A stretch of DNA of 64,000 nucleotides from Sipunculus nudus (taxonomy: Eukaryota > Annelida > Sipuncula > Golfingiida > Sipunculidae): positions 20,870,058 through 20,934,057 of the forward strand of contig CM049310.1 in the NCBI GenBank assembly GCA_026874595.1, read 5' to 3'. Shown here in pieces: positions 10,850 through 20,505 of this stretch. The first letter of the stretch is position 1; each line of letters begins with the position of its first letter. Below the pieces are notes generated by a model. The model was not told the origin of the DNA. It searched no databases and saw only the letters and a list, made by a program, of their open reading frames with translations. The translations under genes and the position numbers were made by a program.

Positions 10850-11890
10850 TTGAAATCAACTATTTTAAACAATTATTATAATCGCAATTCTTTTTTTAAC
10901 AGGACAGCAGTCAACATGGATGGAACCGAAGTGCTCAACCTCTTCGACGACTACTGGCAACCGGAGTTTGAAGAGTCCTACGCCGAGCACCGTCTCACCA
11001 CCAGCGAGGACCTGCTCTTCCCCAGAGACTCCAGTGTAGATGACCAGGCAAAGGAAATTACAGAGAGGAATTCGGATAACGAAAAAGCGCAGAAGGCGTC
11101 AGAGGATACAGAGACAAGCTCAACCAAGCTGGTCACATGGGAGGGCGGACCTATGATATGCCCCGTCGAATCCTGCCTAAAACCAAGATGCATGGACGTC
11201 AGAGCCCTGGTGAGGCACTGGGGAGAAGTGCACCTACCCATATGTTATTACTCACTCTGCAAAGCATGCGGCAGGATGTATAAAAGAAAGGCAGACCTAA
11301 GAAAACATCTTACCGGGATACACCACCGTCTCAACTTCGAGGAGGCCGATCGGACAGCCAGAGAGGCCGGGATGGAGTTGAAGGACAACACGAACTTTGT
11401 CAACCCGGCACCCTACGCACTACACCCGGACATCTTGTTCGGCATTACAACCCATCAGCATGAACAACAAATCGAGCTGATAAGGAAACAAACCAAGGCT
11501 CTGGAGAAAAGGAAGACCTTTGATACAGCCTCAGAGTCTGAGGAGGGAAACGTTAAACGAAGAGGAATATCAACCAGACCATCTCTGGGATTGGTTGAAG
11601 GGGCACCCTTCCCGTGGAGAGATCATCCCTCAGACGAAGCCAAAGCAAGATTCAGTCTTCCGTACCCCCTCCCAACGGATCAAAAAGGGCTTGAAGAATT
11701 GATACACGAAAGCGACGCCCAAGTACATTACTTTAAAGAGGGGCTGGATGCGTGGATGAAGATGAGGGAAAGGGTTCGAAACCGACTGGAGAAGTTACAA
11801 AGAGAAGAAATTAAACGATTATTAAGGAGGCAGAAACAATTTGATGAAGTGGCGAAGGCCCTAAACGGTTGCCTAACAAACAGTGATTGA
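10850..11890 (+). CDS. ORF3 of element 1: C2H2 zinc-finger protein in the env position
   Basis: The open frame is 346 residues from 10850; the more likely start is Met23 at 10916 (324 residues), just after the candidate acceptor. The N-terminus is acidic. Two C2H2 fingers lie in tandem: C104/C109/H123/H128 (C-x4-C-x13-H-x4-H) and C137/C140/H153/H158 (C-x2-C-x12-H-x4-H). The C-terminal ~50 residues (about 290-340) are rich in charged residues and leucine and look like a coiled coil. There is no signal peptide or membrane segment, so it is not an envelope. It could bind nucleic acid and aid nuclear entry, regulation or target choice, but no function can be assigned. The frame is uninterrupted in a young element, which suggests it is maintained. 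Confidence 0.85.
   Translation: MKSTILNNYYNRNSFFNRTAVNMDGTEVLNLFDDYWQPEFEESYAEHRLTTSEDLLFPRDSSVDDQAKEITERNSDNEKAQKASEDTETSSTKLVTWEGGPMICPVESCLKPRCMDVRALVRHWGEVHLPICYYSLCKACGRMYKRKADLRKHLTGIHHRLNFEEADRTAREAGMELKDNTNFVNPAPYALHPDILFGITTHQHEQQIELIRKQTKALEKRKTFDTASESEEGNVKRRGISTRPSLGLVEGAPFPWRDHPSDEAKARFSLPYPLPTDQKGLEELIHESDAQVHYFKEGLDAWMKMRERVRNRLEKLQREEIKRLLRRQKQFDEVAKALNGCLTNSD
10901..10902 (+). promoter_or_regulatory. Candidate splice acceptor before ORF3 of element 1
   Basis: A pyrimidine run and AG (TTCTTTTTTTAACAG) end at 10902, only 13 bases before the ATG at 10916, which has a good initiation context (AACATGG). This spacing suggests ORF3 is translated from a spliced transcript. Confidence 0.4.
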
Positions 11891-11957
11891 GCAATGAAAA
11901 CAGTGACTGGGCGTTCAAAACACCTAAAGAGAAGACCAAAGGACGGAGTTTCACGAG

Positions 11958-12470
11958 TCTCTGGATTTACCCAAGGATTATACCAGTGATATGTTTCTGG
12001 ATTTACCCAAGGATTATACCAGTGATATGTTTCTGGATTTACCCAAGGATTATACCAGTGTGTATTTCTGGATTTTCCCAAGGATTATACCAGTGATTTT
12101 GTTTGTGAATTTACCCAAGGATTATACCAGTGATATGTTTCTGGATTTACCCAAGGATTATACCAGTGATATGTTTCTGGATTTACCCAAGGATTATACC
12201 AGTGTGTATTTCTGGATTTTCCCAAGGATTATACCAGTGATTTTGTTTGTGAATTTACCCAAGGATTATACCAGTGATATGTTTCTGAATTTACCCAAGG
12301 ATTATACCATTACGTTCATTTGGATGTTCGATTTGGTGGATTTACCAAAGGATTATACTAGTGATTTTGTTCAGTGCTCAATTTTATTTGTTTCTCCAGG
12401 AATTATACCAAAGTTGTGTTCGGATATGTGATTTTACGCGTTTGTACCAAAGGATTATACGAACAAAGGA
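11958..12470 (+). repeat. 36-bp tandem repeat array with 144-bp higher-order period
   Basis: The core AAGGATTATACCA recurs exactly every 36 bp ten times (11973 to about 12297), then in decayed form to about 12470. Three unit variants (GATATGTTTCTGG, TGTATTTCTGG and TGATTTTGTTTGTG types) repeat in the same order 144 bp apart, so a four-unit block was duplicated. It lies between ORF3 and the polypurine tract. The period is a multiple of three, so several frames stay open by chance; these are not taken as genes. Confidence 0.9.
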
Positions 12471-12749
12471 TTATGTAAATTGTAATGTTTTATTAGTTAA
12501 AGGAACAAGAACTATAGAACTCAGTGTTAACCATGTGCCTTCAAACAATTTTCGGAGATGTTGTTTATCCAGAACATTCGATACAAATGGATAAGACGTA
12601 TTTAGATTTATCGTATACGTAGACTATTTCTTTATACATACATTTCTTGATTGCTGTATCTCATATATTTGCATAATGATTACTTGTTGATTTTATCATT
12701 TCAGGCGAGGTTGAGGGATGAGGTAATTTTCGCTGTGCTACAATTCTTT
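12471..12749 (+). other. 3' untranslated part of element 1
   Basis: No coding signal. AT-rich sequence between the tandem array and the polypurine tract. Confidence 0.6.
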
Positions 12750-12764
12750 AAGGTGGGAGGGAAA
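12750..12764 (+). other. Polypurine tract of element 1
   Basis: AAGGTGGGAGGGAAA lies immediately before the 3' LTR, as expected for plus-strand DNA priming. Confidence 0.8.
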
Positions 12765-13420
12765 TGTAACGAATACCAGGCTGTATGCGAGAGCAGCCAG
12801 CGCTTGGTGGCTCGCAGGTGCGCGATGCCGGGGTATGCTGCGAGTAAACATTATGTAATCACTCGTGGAGGGCAGTCACTAGGTCAGTGATGACCGGCCG
12901 TTATCCGGAGCAGTGAAACCGGGCTGGGCGGCTACCGCTGGGGCGGAAGACGTGCCGGACAGCAGGGGGTCAGAGGCTATATAAAGGGCCCGCCTAGCTT
13001 GGGGGGAGACACAGTTCGTACTTGCTTCAGCTCGCACCACATTAGCATTTAGAGGAGACTTTGATAATTATTTTTGGAGTACCTTTTTTCTGTTTGATTA
13101 TACAACTGCCTGTATTTCTGGATATTCGGACTTGTTTTACGGAATTATTACTGCGCCAGCGAACCGCATCATCCCTCGACTTTGCCAATTACTCTGTTGT
13201 TGGAGACTGCATCTGTCATCACGCATGACGACCTAGTCATCATTCAGACTATGTAAGTTTATTTTAATAGTATATATAAAGAGTTTACTACCAATTTGGA
13301 ATCTAAAGTTGTGTATGCATCTGCGAGAATGTTTGCATGTATTGCGACATCGCACTCGGGCGTTCGCACTCAGTGAACCCTGAACCTACACCCACGTAAC
13401 CCCAACCCCCAGGTGTTACA
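12765..13420 (+). repeat. 3' LTR of element 1
   Basis: Same 656-bp length as the 5' LTR, with a single visible base difference. Ends in GTTACA and is followed by the ATAC target copy. Confidence 0.92.
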
Positions 13421-14796
13421 ATACCATTGCATAATGTTCAAATTCACACGATTTCTCTTATGGAAAGGCAAAATTGGATGTCATTATCATATATGAACAT
13501 TGCATGTATTCTTTATAGTATCAGTTATTCAAACATTTGCTGAATTAGTGTTTTGACACAAAATAGAAATATCTGAAAGCACATATGGATAACTATATTT
13601 TAAATATATCATCTTTAAGTCATTTGTGCAAAAAAAATTCATCTAATATTCTTTTATCACATATATCCTTTATTGGACAAAATTTCTTGCTTCTTGATAA
13701 CACTTGCATGTGCCAATTAGAGCATGTGTAAATAATTGATGCTTCAAACCTTTGATGATGGAAAAACCTTCTTAGGGACTACCTTAATCCTATTCAGTAA
13801 TCCTACACATAAATCAACTCATAAATCCTTATTTTTTAACTATCAATGCTGATTAAAGTTATATGTCATGAATACTGAAATTTTTAATACAATGTGATTT
13901 CACCAAAATCATTTTTTGCAAAAATTTCATGTGAATAATTCATATCAATATATTCATGCTGAATATATAATATATTTCAATTAATTTGATGTAATGAAAT
14001 TATTTATAGGAAAAAGTAATGAAAATCTTGCGCATTCACCATGGTTAGCTTTTTAATTATGTATGACAGATAGTAAAACCAGTATACAATGCCAAGTCTC
14101 TGGGCACAGGAAACACTGAAGACTGTTCAAATGTTAGAGCCAGCCAACTGAGACAGCCCTGCTATCTTTATACCTACTAGTATCACTATTTGCCTCATGG
14201 GCCATTGACCTGAGGTAATTTTGATAATAGCCTCCTTAATTAGATCATTAGCCTCTTTTGTTCCTGTGACACTCTCAGTGTCGGCTAATTGGCAGATAAA
14301 CACTGATGTAACCAGATCAATATGAGTATGTTCCAGCCTCCATTTCAGTGAAAGTGTGAAATGTAGCAAGCCCACACTTGTTGTAGTGAAGCTCTGGACA
14401 GGTGTACATTATAGAAGCTTATTACTTTATCTACATTGCAGCTGAGGCATTTGCAAAATAAAAAGGCCAGTATAACTTATAAGGCATACTAATAATTTAC
14501 CATGTTTATTACATGCATGGGTACTATTTAATCAATAATCATAGCTTACAATCCTTACTCAAGAGTATTTTGATAAACAGTGCAAAGGAATTAGGTAAAA
14601 GGTATGGTGCTTTGTCATGAATTTGGAAAGTAATTGGAAAAAAATTGAAATTACATCTATTTTTACCCTTGTAATCATAACAATTACAAAAACTTGTAAT
14701 TGAAATTGGTTCAATTACAAATTACATTCAATTACTTGAAAAATTGTATTTAATTACAGGTAATTACAATTACACATTACAATTACCCCAACCCTG
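13421..14796. other. Right part of the hAT-like element
   Basis: AT-rich sequence with no convincing coding region. It ends in AATTAC-rich subterminal repeats and the right terminal inverted repeat. Confidence 0.6.
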
Positions 14797-14955
14797 CTCT
14801 TCAACCTCCACACAGGGGCAATCTGTTTGGGGAAAATGATCGATAGACCCCTCCCCTATTCATGTACGCGATCTGGCAATATTGGGTCAAGACCGATTGT
14901 ACGTGTCATTTGAATAGACCCTGGGATTATAATGGATATAAGCGTGCTTGACCTG

Positions 14956-15392
14956 TGTAGCATCCCACTCTACATGATGCTTAACCTTTGCTCTTATTGA
15001 CCTCTTGTTGACCAGGGCGGGGCATGCTGATGACTGACAGTCACCAGTTATGCCCTGACCAATCACCAGGCAGTGGGTACTTTACCCTGCCTTCCACAGA
15101 TAGCATAAAACTAGGCATTACTGACTGATTCGGCCTCTTTGGACCTGAGCATCAAGAAGAGTCGGTTCGTGCAGTGCACACCATCTTCGCTCGACCGGTG
15201 CAGTCCTAGGTATGTGTATACTACTATCTTAGATAACTTAGCAGTCACCATAATGCAGTCTTGATAATGTGTGAGTGTAGGCTCTGTATATATAACCAAT
15301 ACAAACTTGTTGTGGTTCTTTCAATTTTCCCTAAGTGGTAAGACCCAATATATTTACATTCCCAAATTACAGTATTTTAAGAAAATACTACA
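14956..15392 (+). repeat. 5' LTR of element 2
   Basis: TGTAGC...CTACA ends. A TATA-like GCATAAAA lies near 15102-15109. CCTAGGTATGT (donor GT at 15210-15211) is downstream of it and is a good splice donor for a subgenomic env mRNA. Confidence 0.92.
15210..15215 (+). promoter_or_regulatory. Candidate splice donor in the LTR of element 2
   Basis: GTATGT after CCTAG gives a good match to the donor consensus. Paired with the acceptor at 21876-21877 it would bring the leader to env, as in errantiviruses. Inferred from sequence. Confidence 0.4.
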
Positions 15393-15394
15393 AG

Positions 15395-15412
15395 TGGCGA
15401 GCGTATGCCAGT
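15395..15412 (+). other. Candidate primer-binding site of element 2
   Basis: TGGCGAGCGTATGCCAGT begins 2 bases after the LTR. The TGG start fits the CCA end of a tRNA, but the tRNA species was not identified. Confidence 0.5.
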
Positions 15413-16910
15413 CATTCTAAGAAATTAGGATTAGGATACGGATACTGAGACATTAATTGCGCTATCAAAATTAGTTCTGGGTATTCAAATAAACTCACTC
15501 TGGGAAATTTAAAGAACCATCCGTCCAGCTAGTTCACTCACTCCTAACTATATATAAAAGTCATATCAGTTTGTACCTTATATGTTGAGGTTGGAGGCCA
15601 CAAGACCATTGTATTGTGTCATCCCACCCAACATAAATTCACCCCAAGTTCCCCTATAGATAAAGATATAAATATTATATGATGTGCTAATGCCTAGGCT
15701 GTTTTATCTTACATAGCTGCCTATTCTTAGTATATTTTCTACCTCATTTAACATTTCATAAAACTTATAGATAATTACAAGCATAAATAAATCCTTACAA
15801 TAATAAAACAATACAAGTATTTAAAGCCCAACTTGTAAGAATACTGAAAAGCCAGCTCATCTTTTGCAGACCTAAAAAGTTCTAACCAAATTCTCAGGAA
15901 ATTCTACATAAAATTACAGTAACTTCAGGTTGTATCTCCCAGTTTATGAGACAACTAATATATTCCCTCTTTTCGTAATAATTCCATAAAAACTACCAGT
16001 ATCTTTCAAAAGACCTTTTTTTATATAATATAACTGCATATATATTACCATAAACACATTTCAAATCTTACAAATAATAAATACAGCTCATATAATCATT
16101 CTAGTCACTATAAGTAAAATAAAGGAACATTAGTGTCCATAGGCACTATAACCTACATACACCCAAAATCCCTCCTTTGTCTTATTTGAATTCAAATCAT
16201 ATATGTACCTTAACCGTTTTTCCACAACCTTGCCCTGTGACCCTTTGAACTCTACCCCTATGTGATACAGCTTCTCTCTGTCAGCCAAGCAGGCTTACAT
16301 AATCCCACTACATAACACCAGACCCTACAGCCTCCTGGGCTTATCCAAATATCACAACCACATGCACCTGCCCGAGATTAATCCCTCTGGCAGATACAGT
16401 TACCTCGGTCAGATAAGCAATTTCTAAATCCCTCAACACTGTGGGACATTAGTAATTAATCACAGCCTGACTGATCTAACCAACAGACACACCTCACACC
16501 CTTTTGCCTTTGGTATAATCAAGCACACACACTATTTTAATTAAAACAGTCGTGCACTGACTCATAATCCATTTTCTCCAGCTGTTTTACTTGGCAGCCA
16601 ATAGCCCCATACTATATACATACCCTTGACTGTAATGATTAATTGATCTAACAATCTTTTCCTATAGGTAAGCGTTCCCCTAAATCTTATTTCAATACAC
16701 AGTCCTTGTCCATACTGATTATACAACACTCCCCCTCCCTCCTAGACCAATTGCCCTGTCGTGGCACATTCTTTATTTATTTCCTTCTTCTCTTCTGCGA
16801 CTAGAAATCTTTACCCCCCCCCCCCCCCAACTTACCTACACACATCAAAAAAGTCACCACATCTGACAACACATTCTAACACCTACAGGTAATTAAATAA
16901 TTAATTACCC
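15413..16910 (+). other. Long leader of element 2
   Basis: About 1.5 kb with no convincing reading frame, rich in A, T and C. It includes a 15-C run (16814-16828). The length is unusual for a gypsy leader and probably includes packaging or translation signals, though none can be named. Confidence 0.5.
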
Positions 16911-18206
16911 TTGCCACATTTCATGAGTGACTCTGATCACCATATACCTACTGACAGTGACGACTCTGATTCATACACTACTAGACTAGACCAGACTACG
17001 GCGTTAAATCTCTCTCGAGAATTTAACTACCTACATATAACAGATCACAACATGACGAGCACAACTGAACAACTCACTCTAGCATTACAAGAGTCCACTA
17101 ACACAAACAAACTTGTCTCTCTTCAATTTAACCTTGAGAGAACAATTAGCAGAGTAGGCCAGTGTGCCTGCAGTAACCCAGGACAGATCAGGCATTATGC
17201 AGATCAAATCAAACAGGCGGCTATCGACCTGGGAAATGACGATAATCTTGTGAAGTCAGTGATTAGGTCCACTCTAGTGGGTAGAGTCTCCAGATCTGTG
17301 GAATGTTTCTTGGCCAGAAAAACAAAAACAGACAGTGAGGGCAAGGTCGCCCAAAATATAACTTGGCAGGAAATCATTCAACATATTAAATTTACCTTCC
17401 TGCCACCTGATGACAATGACTATCTAAAACATAGACTGACCAAATTCCGACAGAGGCCAAATGTGACACTGGAGGAGCACAATGACACATTTATACAAAT
17501 GGTTGTCGACCTGTATGGCTCTAGCCCTCCTGCAGACAAAACTAAAGAAATTGTTGAGCATTACGCTCGCAGTCTAAGCAGCGCTGTTACTGCAAGGGCA
17601 GTCATAAAATGTCAAGACATAGACCAGGCAATGCAAACAGCTAGAAACATGCTGCATGATGATCTTGCTTTCCAAAAATTGGGGAGAGACACTGACACAA
17701 GAGAAGAAACCCCCATGGAAATAGATCTGATAAACAAACGCTTCCAAAATTTTGGCAATAGGAAGACACAAAATAGACAATACACTAACACTAGACAGTC
17801 ACAAAATAAAAGACCAGTCTGCAGCTTTTGCTCCAAACTGGGTCACATACGAAGCCAGTGCTATGCCCTCAAGAGAATAAATTCACAGGGCCAACAAGCC
17901 CCACGGGCCCCTCAGAACCCCACTTGGGCTAGGAAACCCGCCACACCATATGCACAGACACAACCACAGCACAACGGACAATTACCATCACGACAAACAA
18001 ATGGACCCAGACGGGGCTACACTGATCAGTATGGGCGGCAGATTGAACCCATGGTCAGTCAGGTACAGCAGTCTAATGTACAAATTCACGCTGTGCTACC
18101 CGAGGAGCAGAAATACTCTGACCCTCCTCAAGAAATCCTCCATGAGGGATACACATACAGCCTTAATCGATCAGGCGAACAGTCCTCAAATCATTTAAAC
18201 TTGTGA
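16911..18206 (+). CDS. gag: Gag of element 2
   Basis: 431 residues. An acidic serine-rich N-terminus is followed by a helical capsid-like region (about 60-270) and a CCHC zinc knuckle at residues 304-317 (C-x2-C-x4-H-x4-C), then a glutamine/proline/threonine-rich tail. It should form the particle and bind RNA. The stop TGA at 18204-18206 follows TTTAAAC (18194-18200) by one codon; that heptamer is in the correct register for -1 slippage into pol. Confidence 0.9.
   Translation: MPHFMSDSDHHIPTDSDDSDSYTTRLDQTTALNLSREFNYLHITDHNMTSTTEQLTLALQESTNTNKLVSLQFNLERTISRVGQCACSNPGQIRHYADQIKQAAIDLGNDDNLVKSVIRSTLVGRVSRSVECFLARKTKTDSEGKVAQNITWQEIIQHIKFTFLPPDDNDYLKHRLTKFRQRPNVTLEEHNDTFIQMVVDLYGSSPPADKTKEIVEHYARSLSSAVTARAVIKCQDIDQAMQTARNMLHDDLAFQKLGRDTDTREETPMEIDLINKRFQNFGNRKTQNRQYTNTRQSQNKRPVCSFCSKLGHIRSQCYALKRINSQGQQAPRAPQNPTWARKPATPYAQTQPQHNGQLPSRQTNGPRRGYTDQYGRQIEPMVSQVQQSNVQIHAVLPEEQKYSDPPQEILHEGYTYSLNRSGEQSSNHLNL
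18194..18200 (+). promoter_or_regulatory. -1 frameshift slippery heptamer TTTAAAC at the gag-pol junction
   Basis: Read in the gag frame as T-TTA-AAC, it fits the X-XXY-YYZ rule and is one of the strongest known -1 slippery sites. It is 3 bases before the gag stop codon. The -1 frame runs on into the protease. No downstream pseudoknot was modelled. Confidence 0.75.
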
Positions 18207-20494
18207 AAGCCGCATCACAGTATAAACACGGACGCCCCTTCATTAGCTTACAACATGCCCAAGCAAGCCTAGAAGCTCTCATTGATACTGGGGCGGCTGT
18301 TTCGTTGATGCGGCATGACACCTTTACGGAATTAAATAAACAAAATAAAAACTTTACCCTCCATGTCCCTCCTCATGGCCTGCAGTCAGTCACAGGTAAC
18401 AAACTCGTCGTTACTGGTGTAACCTACATGCAATTCCTGCATCCTGACACTGCACTACGCCTCTTTGTGGTACCAGATTTACCACATGACATTATTTTAG
18501 GGTGTGATGTCCTGAATAGGGGACATGCTACACTTGACCTTAAACAAAATATATTAACATGGTACCAACGCATGTTCAAGGTCAAACACGAGTACATCGG
18601 AACACCATCTAAAATCTTCATCACACGGCCATCTTATGACGATGCAGACCTGGATCATGTCCTTAGACAGTTCAGTGACGTATTCGCCTCATCTGAGGAA
18701 AAAATGTCTATTTCAAGTCTGCCGCCTCTAAAAGTCAGAACAAATGGAATGATCACATCCCTTCCCCCATATAGGGTTCCCCTGGCAAAGAAAACGGTGC
18801 TCGAACAAGAAGTACAAAGACTACTTAAAGAAGGAATAATTAGACCCAGTAGGTCCCCCTATAGTAGTCCTGTGTCCCTTGTAAACAAACCAGATGGTTC
18901 GGTGCGACTGGTTGTCGACTATCGGAAGGTAAATCAGACAATTCAGGCAGACAAGTTCCCTCTCCCACGTTTGGCTGACATTTTTGATGACTTACAGGGA
19001 GCCAAGGTTTTTTCCACCCTCGATTTGAAGTCAGGGTACCATCAATTAGCTATGCACCCGGACAGCATACCCCTTACAGCAATGGCGACACCTAGTGGAC
19101 TATATGAGTTTGTCCGATGCCCATTCGGGCTCTCAGTAGCGCCCTCTGCATTCCAAAAAGCCATAAGCTGGGCCCTAAAAGAGGCTCTGCTAGACAATTG
19201 TGCCCGTGTCTATATAGATGACATGGTTGTTTTTAGTAAAAGCAGAGAGGAACATGTCCAACACTTGAAAAAGGTATTTCGTTGCCTTAAACAATACAAC
19301 CTTAAACTCAAGGCCTCAAAATGCAATTTTGCAAAACCAGCGGTAAAACTGCTAGGCCACATCATATCAGCAGAAGGGAAGCTGCCTGACCCCGAAAAGA
19401 CTGAAGCCATAAGAAACATGGTTGCACCCAAAAATGTTAGGGGTGTCCGCAGTCTGCTAGGCAGCTGTGGGTTTTACAGGCAATTTGTAAAAAACTATGC
19501 CGAAATTGCAGCCCCGCTGGTGGCACTGACAAAGAAACATGCTAAGTTTCACTGGGGACCAAAGCATGAAGCTGTTTTCCAAAAACTGAAAGACCTGCTA
19601 GTCTCACCTCAGGTAATGGCCTACCCAGACCCTGAAAAGCCATATCACCTGTACACCGATGCTTCAAATGTAGCAGTAGGTGCTGTCCTAGTCCAAATAG
19701 ATGAGAATAACACAGAGAGAGTTATTGAGTATGTGTCACACACACTTAACCCGGCCCAGAGAAATTACTCAACCATAGAGCGTGAAGGTCTAGCTGTCAT
19801 GGTGGCACTGACAAAGCTTAGGCATTACCTGCTCGGTAGCGAGTTCACACTCTATACTGACCACAGACCTTTACAATGTTTGTTTACCTCCAAAATAAAC
19901 AACACAAGGGTACAGCGCTGGGCACTTACACTAGCAGAGTTCAATCCAAAAATTGTGTATAAGAAAGGCTCCTTGAACATAAAGGCAGATTTGTTATCAA
20001 GATTGCCAAATTCCAAGCCGATACCACCAGTGCCCGAGCCACCAGTCATCGCTTGTGTCTCCCCAGGAGCAGTAGATTTGGTTGACCTGGAGGAGGATAG
20101 TGAAGCTGAGGATTTAATTCCAGTTACAGCACGTCATGTATATGATGACATAGACCTTGAGGCCATTATTGAAGCCCAAACACTACATTTCCCACTCCTG
20201 AAAAAACAAGCTCAAAGAGGTGACCCATATCTCACACTGATTGATGGAGCCCTCTATAACTTTCGAATGCCCCACAAGAGGGCGCCACAGTACCCAAGAC
20301 TTGTTATGCCACCACCCTACCAGGAGAAAGTAATAAAAAACGCGCACCTTCAATTAGGTCATCTAGGGATTATCAAAACCATGCATAGAGTAAATGAGGC
20401 TTACATGTTTCCTGGATTGAAAAAAAAACGGTCCAACGCGTCATTCATAACTGTCCAAACTGTGCCTTACAAAAAGTACCTAAAGACAAAGTAG
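18203..20494 (+). CDS. pol: Pol part 1 of element 2 (PR-RT-RNase H, start of IN)
   Basis: 763 codons in the -1 frame relative to gag; 18203 is a GTG, so this is a post-frameshift reading frame and not an independent start. It has aspartic protease DTGA near residues 28-31, reverse transcriptase with YSSPVSLVNKPDG and the catalytic YIDD at 337-340, RNase H with YTDAS near 484, and the beginning of an integrase zinc domain (HLQLGHLG near residue 712). The frame is lost at nine A's (20420-20428), after which the track diverges and stops at 20492-20494. The -1 frame continues the integrase, so catalytic functions up to RNase H look intact while integrase is separated. Confidence 0.9.
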   Translation: MKAASQYKHGRPFISLQHAQASLEALIDTGAAVSLMRHDTFTELNKQNKNFTLHVPPHGLQSVTGNKLVVTGVTYMQFLHPDTALRLFVVPDLPHDIILGCDVLNRGHATLDLKQNILTWYQRMFKVKHEYIGTPSKIFITRPSYDDADLDHVLRQFSDVFASSEEKMSISSLPPLKVRTNGMITSLPPYRVPLAKKTVLEQEVQRLLKEGIIRPSRSPYSSPVSLVNKPDGSVRLVVDYRKVNQTIQADKFPLPRLADIFDDLQGAKVFSTLDLKSGYHQLAMHPDSIPLTAMATPSGLYEFVRCPFGLSVAPSAFQKAISWALKEALLDNCARVYIDDMVVFSKSREEHVQHLKKVFRCLKQYNLKLKASKCNFAKPAVKLLGHIISAEGKLPDPEKTEAIRNMVAPKNVRGVRSLLGSCGFYRQFVKNYAEIAAPLVALTKKHAKFHWGPKHEAVFQKLKDLLVSPQVMAYPDPEKPYHLYTDASNVAVGAVLVQIDENNTERVIEYVSHTLNPAQRNYSTIEREGLAVMVALTKLRHYLLGSEFTLYTDHRPLQCLFTSKINNTRVQRWALTLAEFNPKIVYKKGSLNIKADLLSRLPNSKPIPPVPEPPVIACVSPGAVDLVDLEEDSEAEDLIPVTARHVYDDIDLEAIIEAQTLHFPLLKKQAQRGDPYLTLIDGALYNFRMPHKRAPQYPRLVMPPPYQEKVIKNAHLQLGHLGIIKTMHRVNEAYMFPGLKKKRSNASFITVQTVPYKKYLKTK

Positions 20495-20505
20495 CTATTC
20501 AAAAA

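Larger units (their letters stand above)
4492..13420 (+). mobile_element. LTR element 1: young Ty3/gypsy retrotransposon with a zinc-finger third ORF
   Basis: The complete element is 8,929 bp. Two 656-bp LTRs (4492-5147 and 12765-13420) differ at one base by eye (a T/C near 4810/13083), so the insertion is recent. Each LTR begins TGTAAC and ends GTTACA, and ATAC flanks both sides (4488-4491, 13421-13424). A lysine-tRNA-type primer site, gag, a -1-frame pol with protease, RT, RNase H and integrase, a third ORF, a 36-bp tandem array and a polypurine tract follow in order. Gag, pol and ORF3 are all open, so the copy may be autonomous. It lies inside the hAT-like element, so it inserted later. 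Confidence 0.93.
4173..14796. mobile_element. Non-autonomous hAT-like DNA transposon, split by an LTR element
   Basis: The element begins CAGAGTTGGGG (4173-4183) and ends CCCCAACCCTG (14786-14796), an imperfect terminal inverted repeat. Subterminal regions are full of AATTACAATTAC motifs (4190-4335 and 14620-14785). It is flanked by a perfect 8-bp duplication CTCTTCAA at 4165-4172 and 14797-14804. Eight-base target duplications and CAG-type ends are hAT hallmarks. Its own DNA is only about 1.7 kb (4173-4491 plus 13421-14796); the rest is LTR element 1. No transposase reading frame was found, so it needs a transposase supplied in trans. Confidence 0.8.

Noticed and set aside
10850-11890. ORF3 of element 1 as an envelope gene
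   Set aside because: No signal peptide, membrane segment or cleavage site; C2H2 fingers point to nucleic-acid binding.
11991-12431. Long frames through the 36-bp array (both strands)
   Set aside because: A 36-bp period keeps frames open by chance; the encoded 12-residue repeats have no start context or homology.
11958-12470. CRISPR-like appearance of the 36-bp repeats
   Set aside because: Units are contiguous with no spacers, lie in a eukaryotic retroelement and have no cas genes.
15111-15299. Identical 62-codon minus-strand frames in both LTRs of element 2
   Set aside because: They are identical only because the LTRs are identical; no independent evidence of coding.
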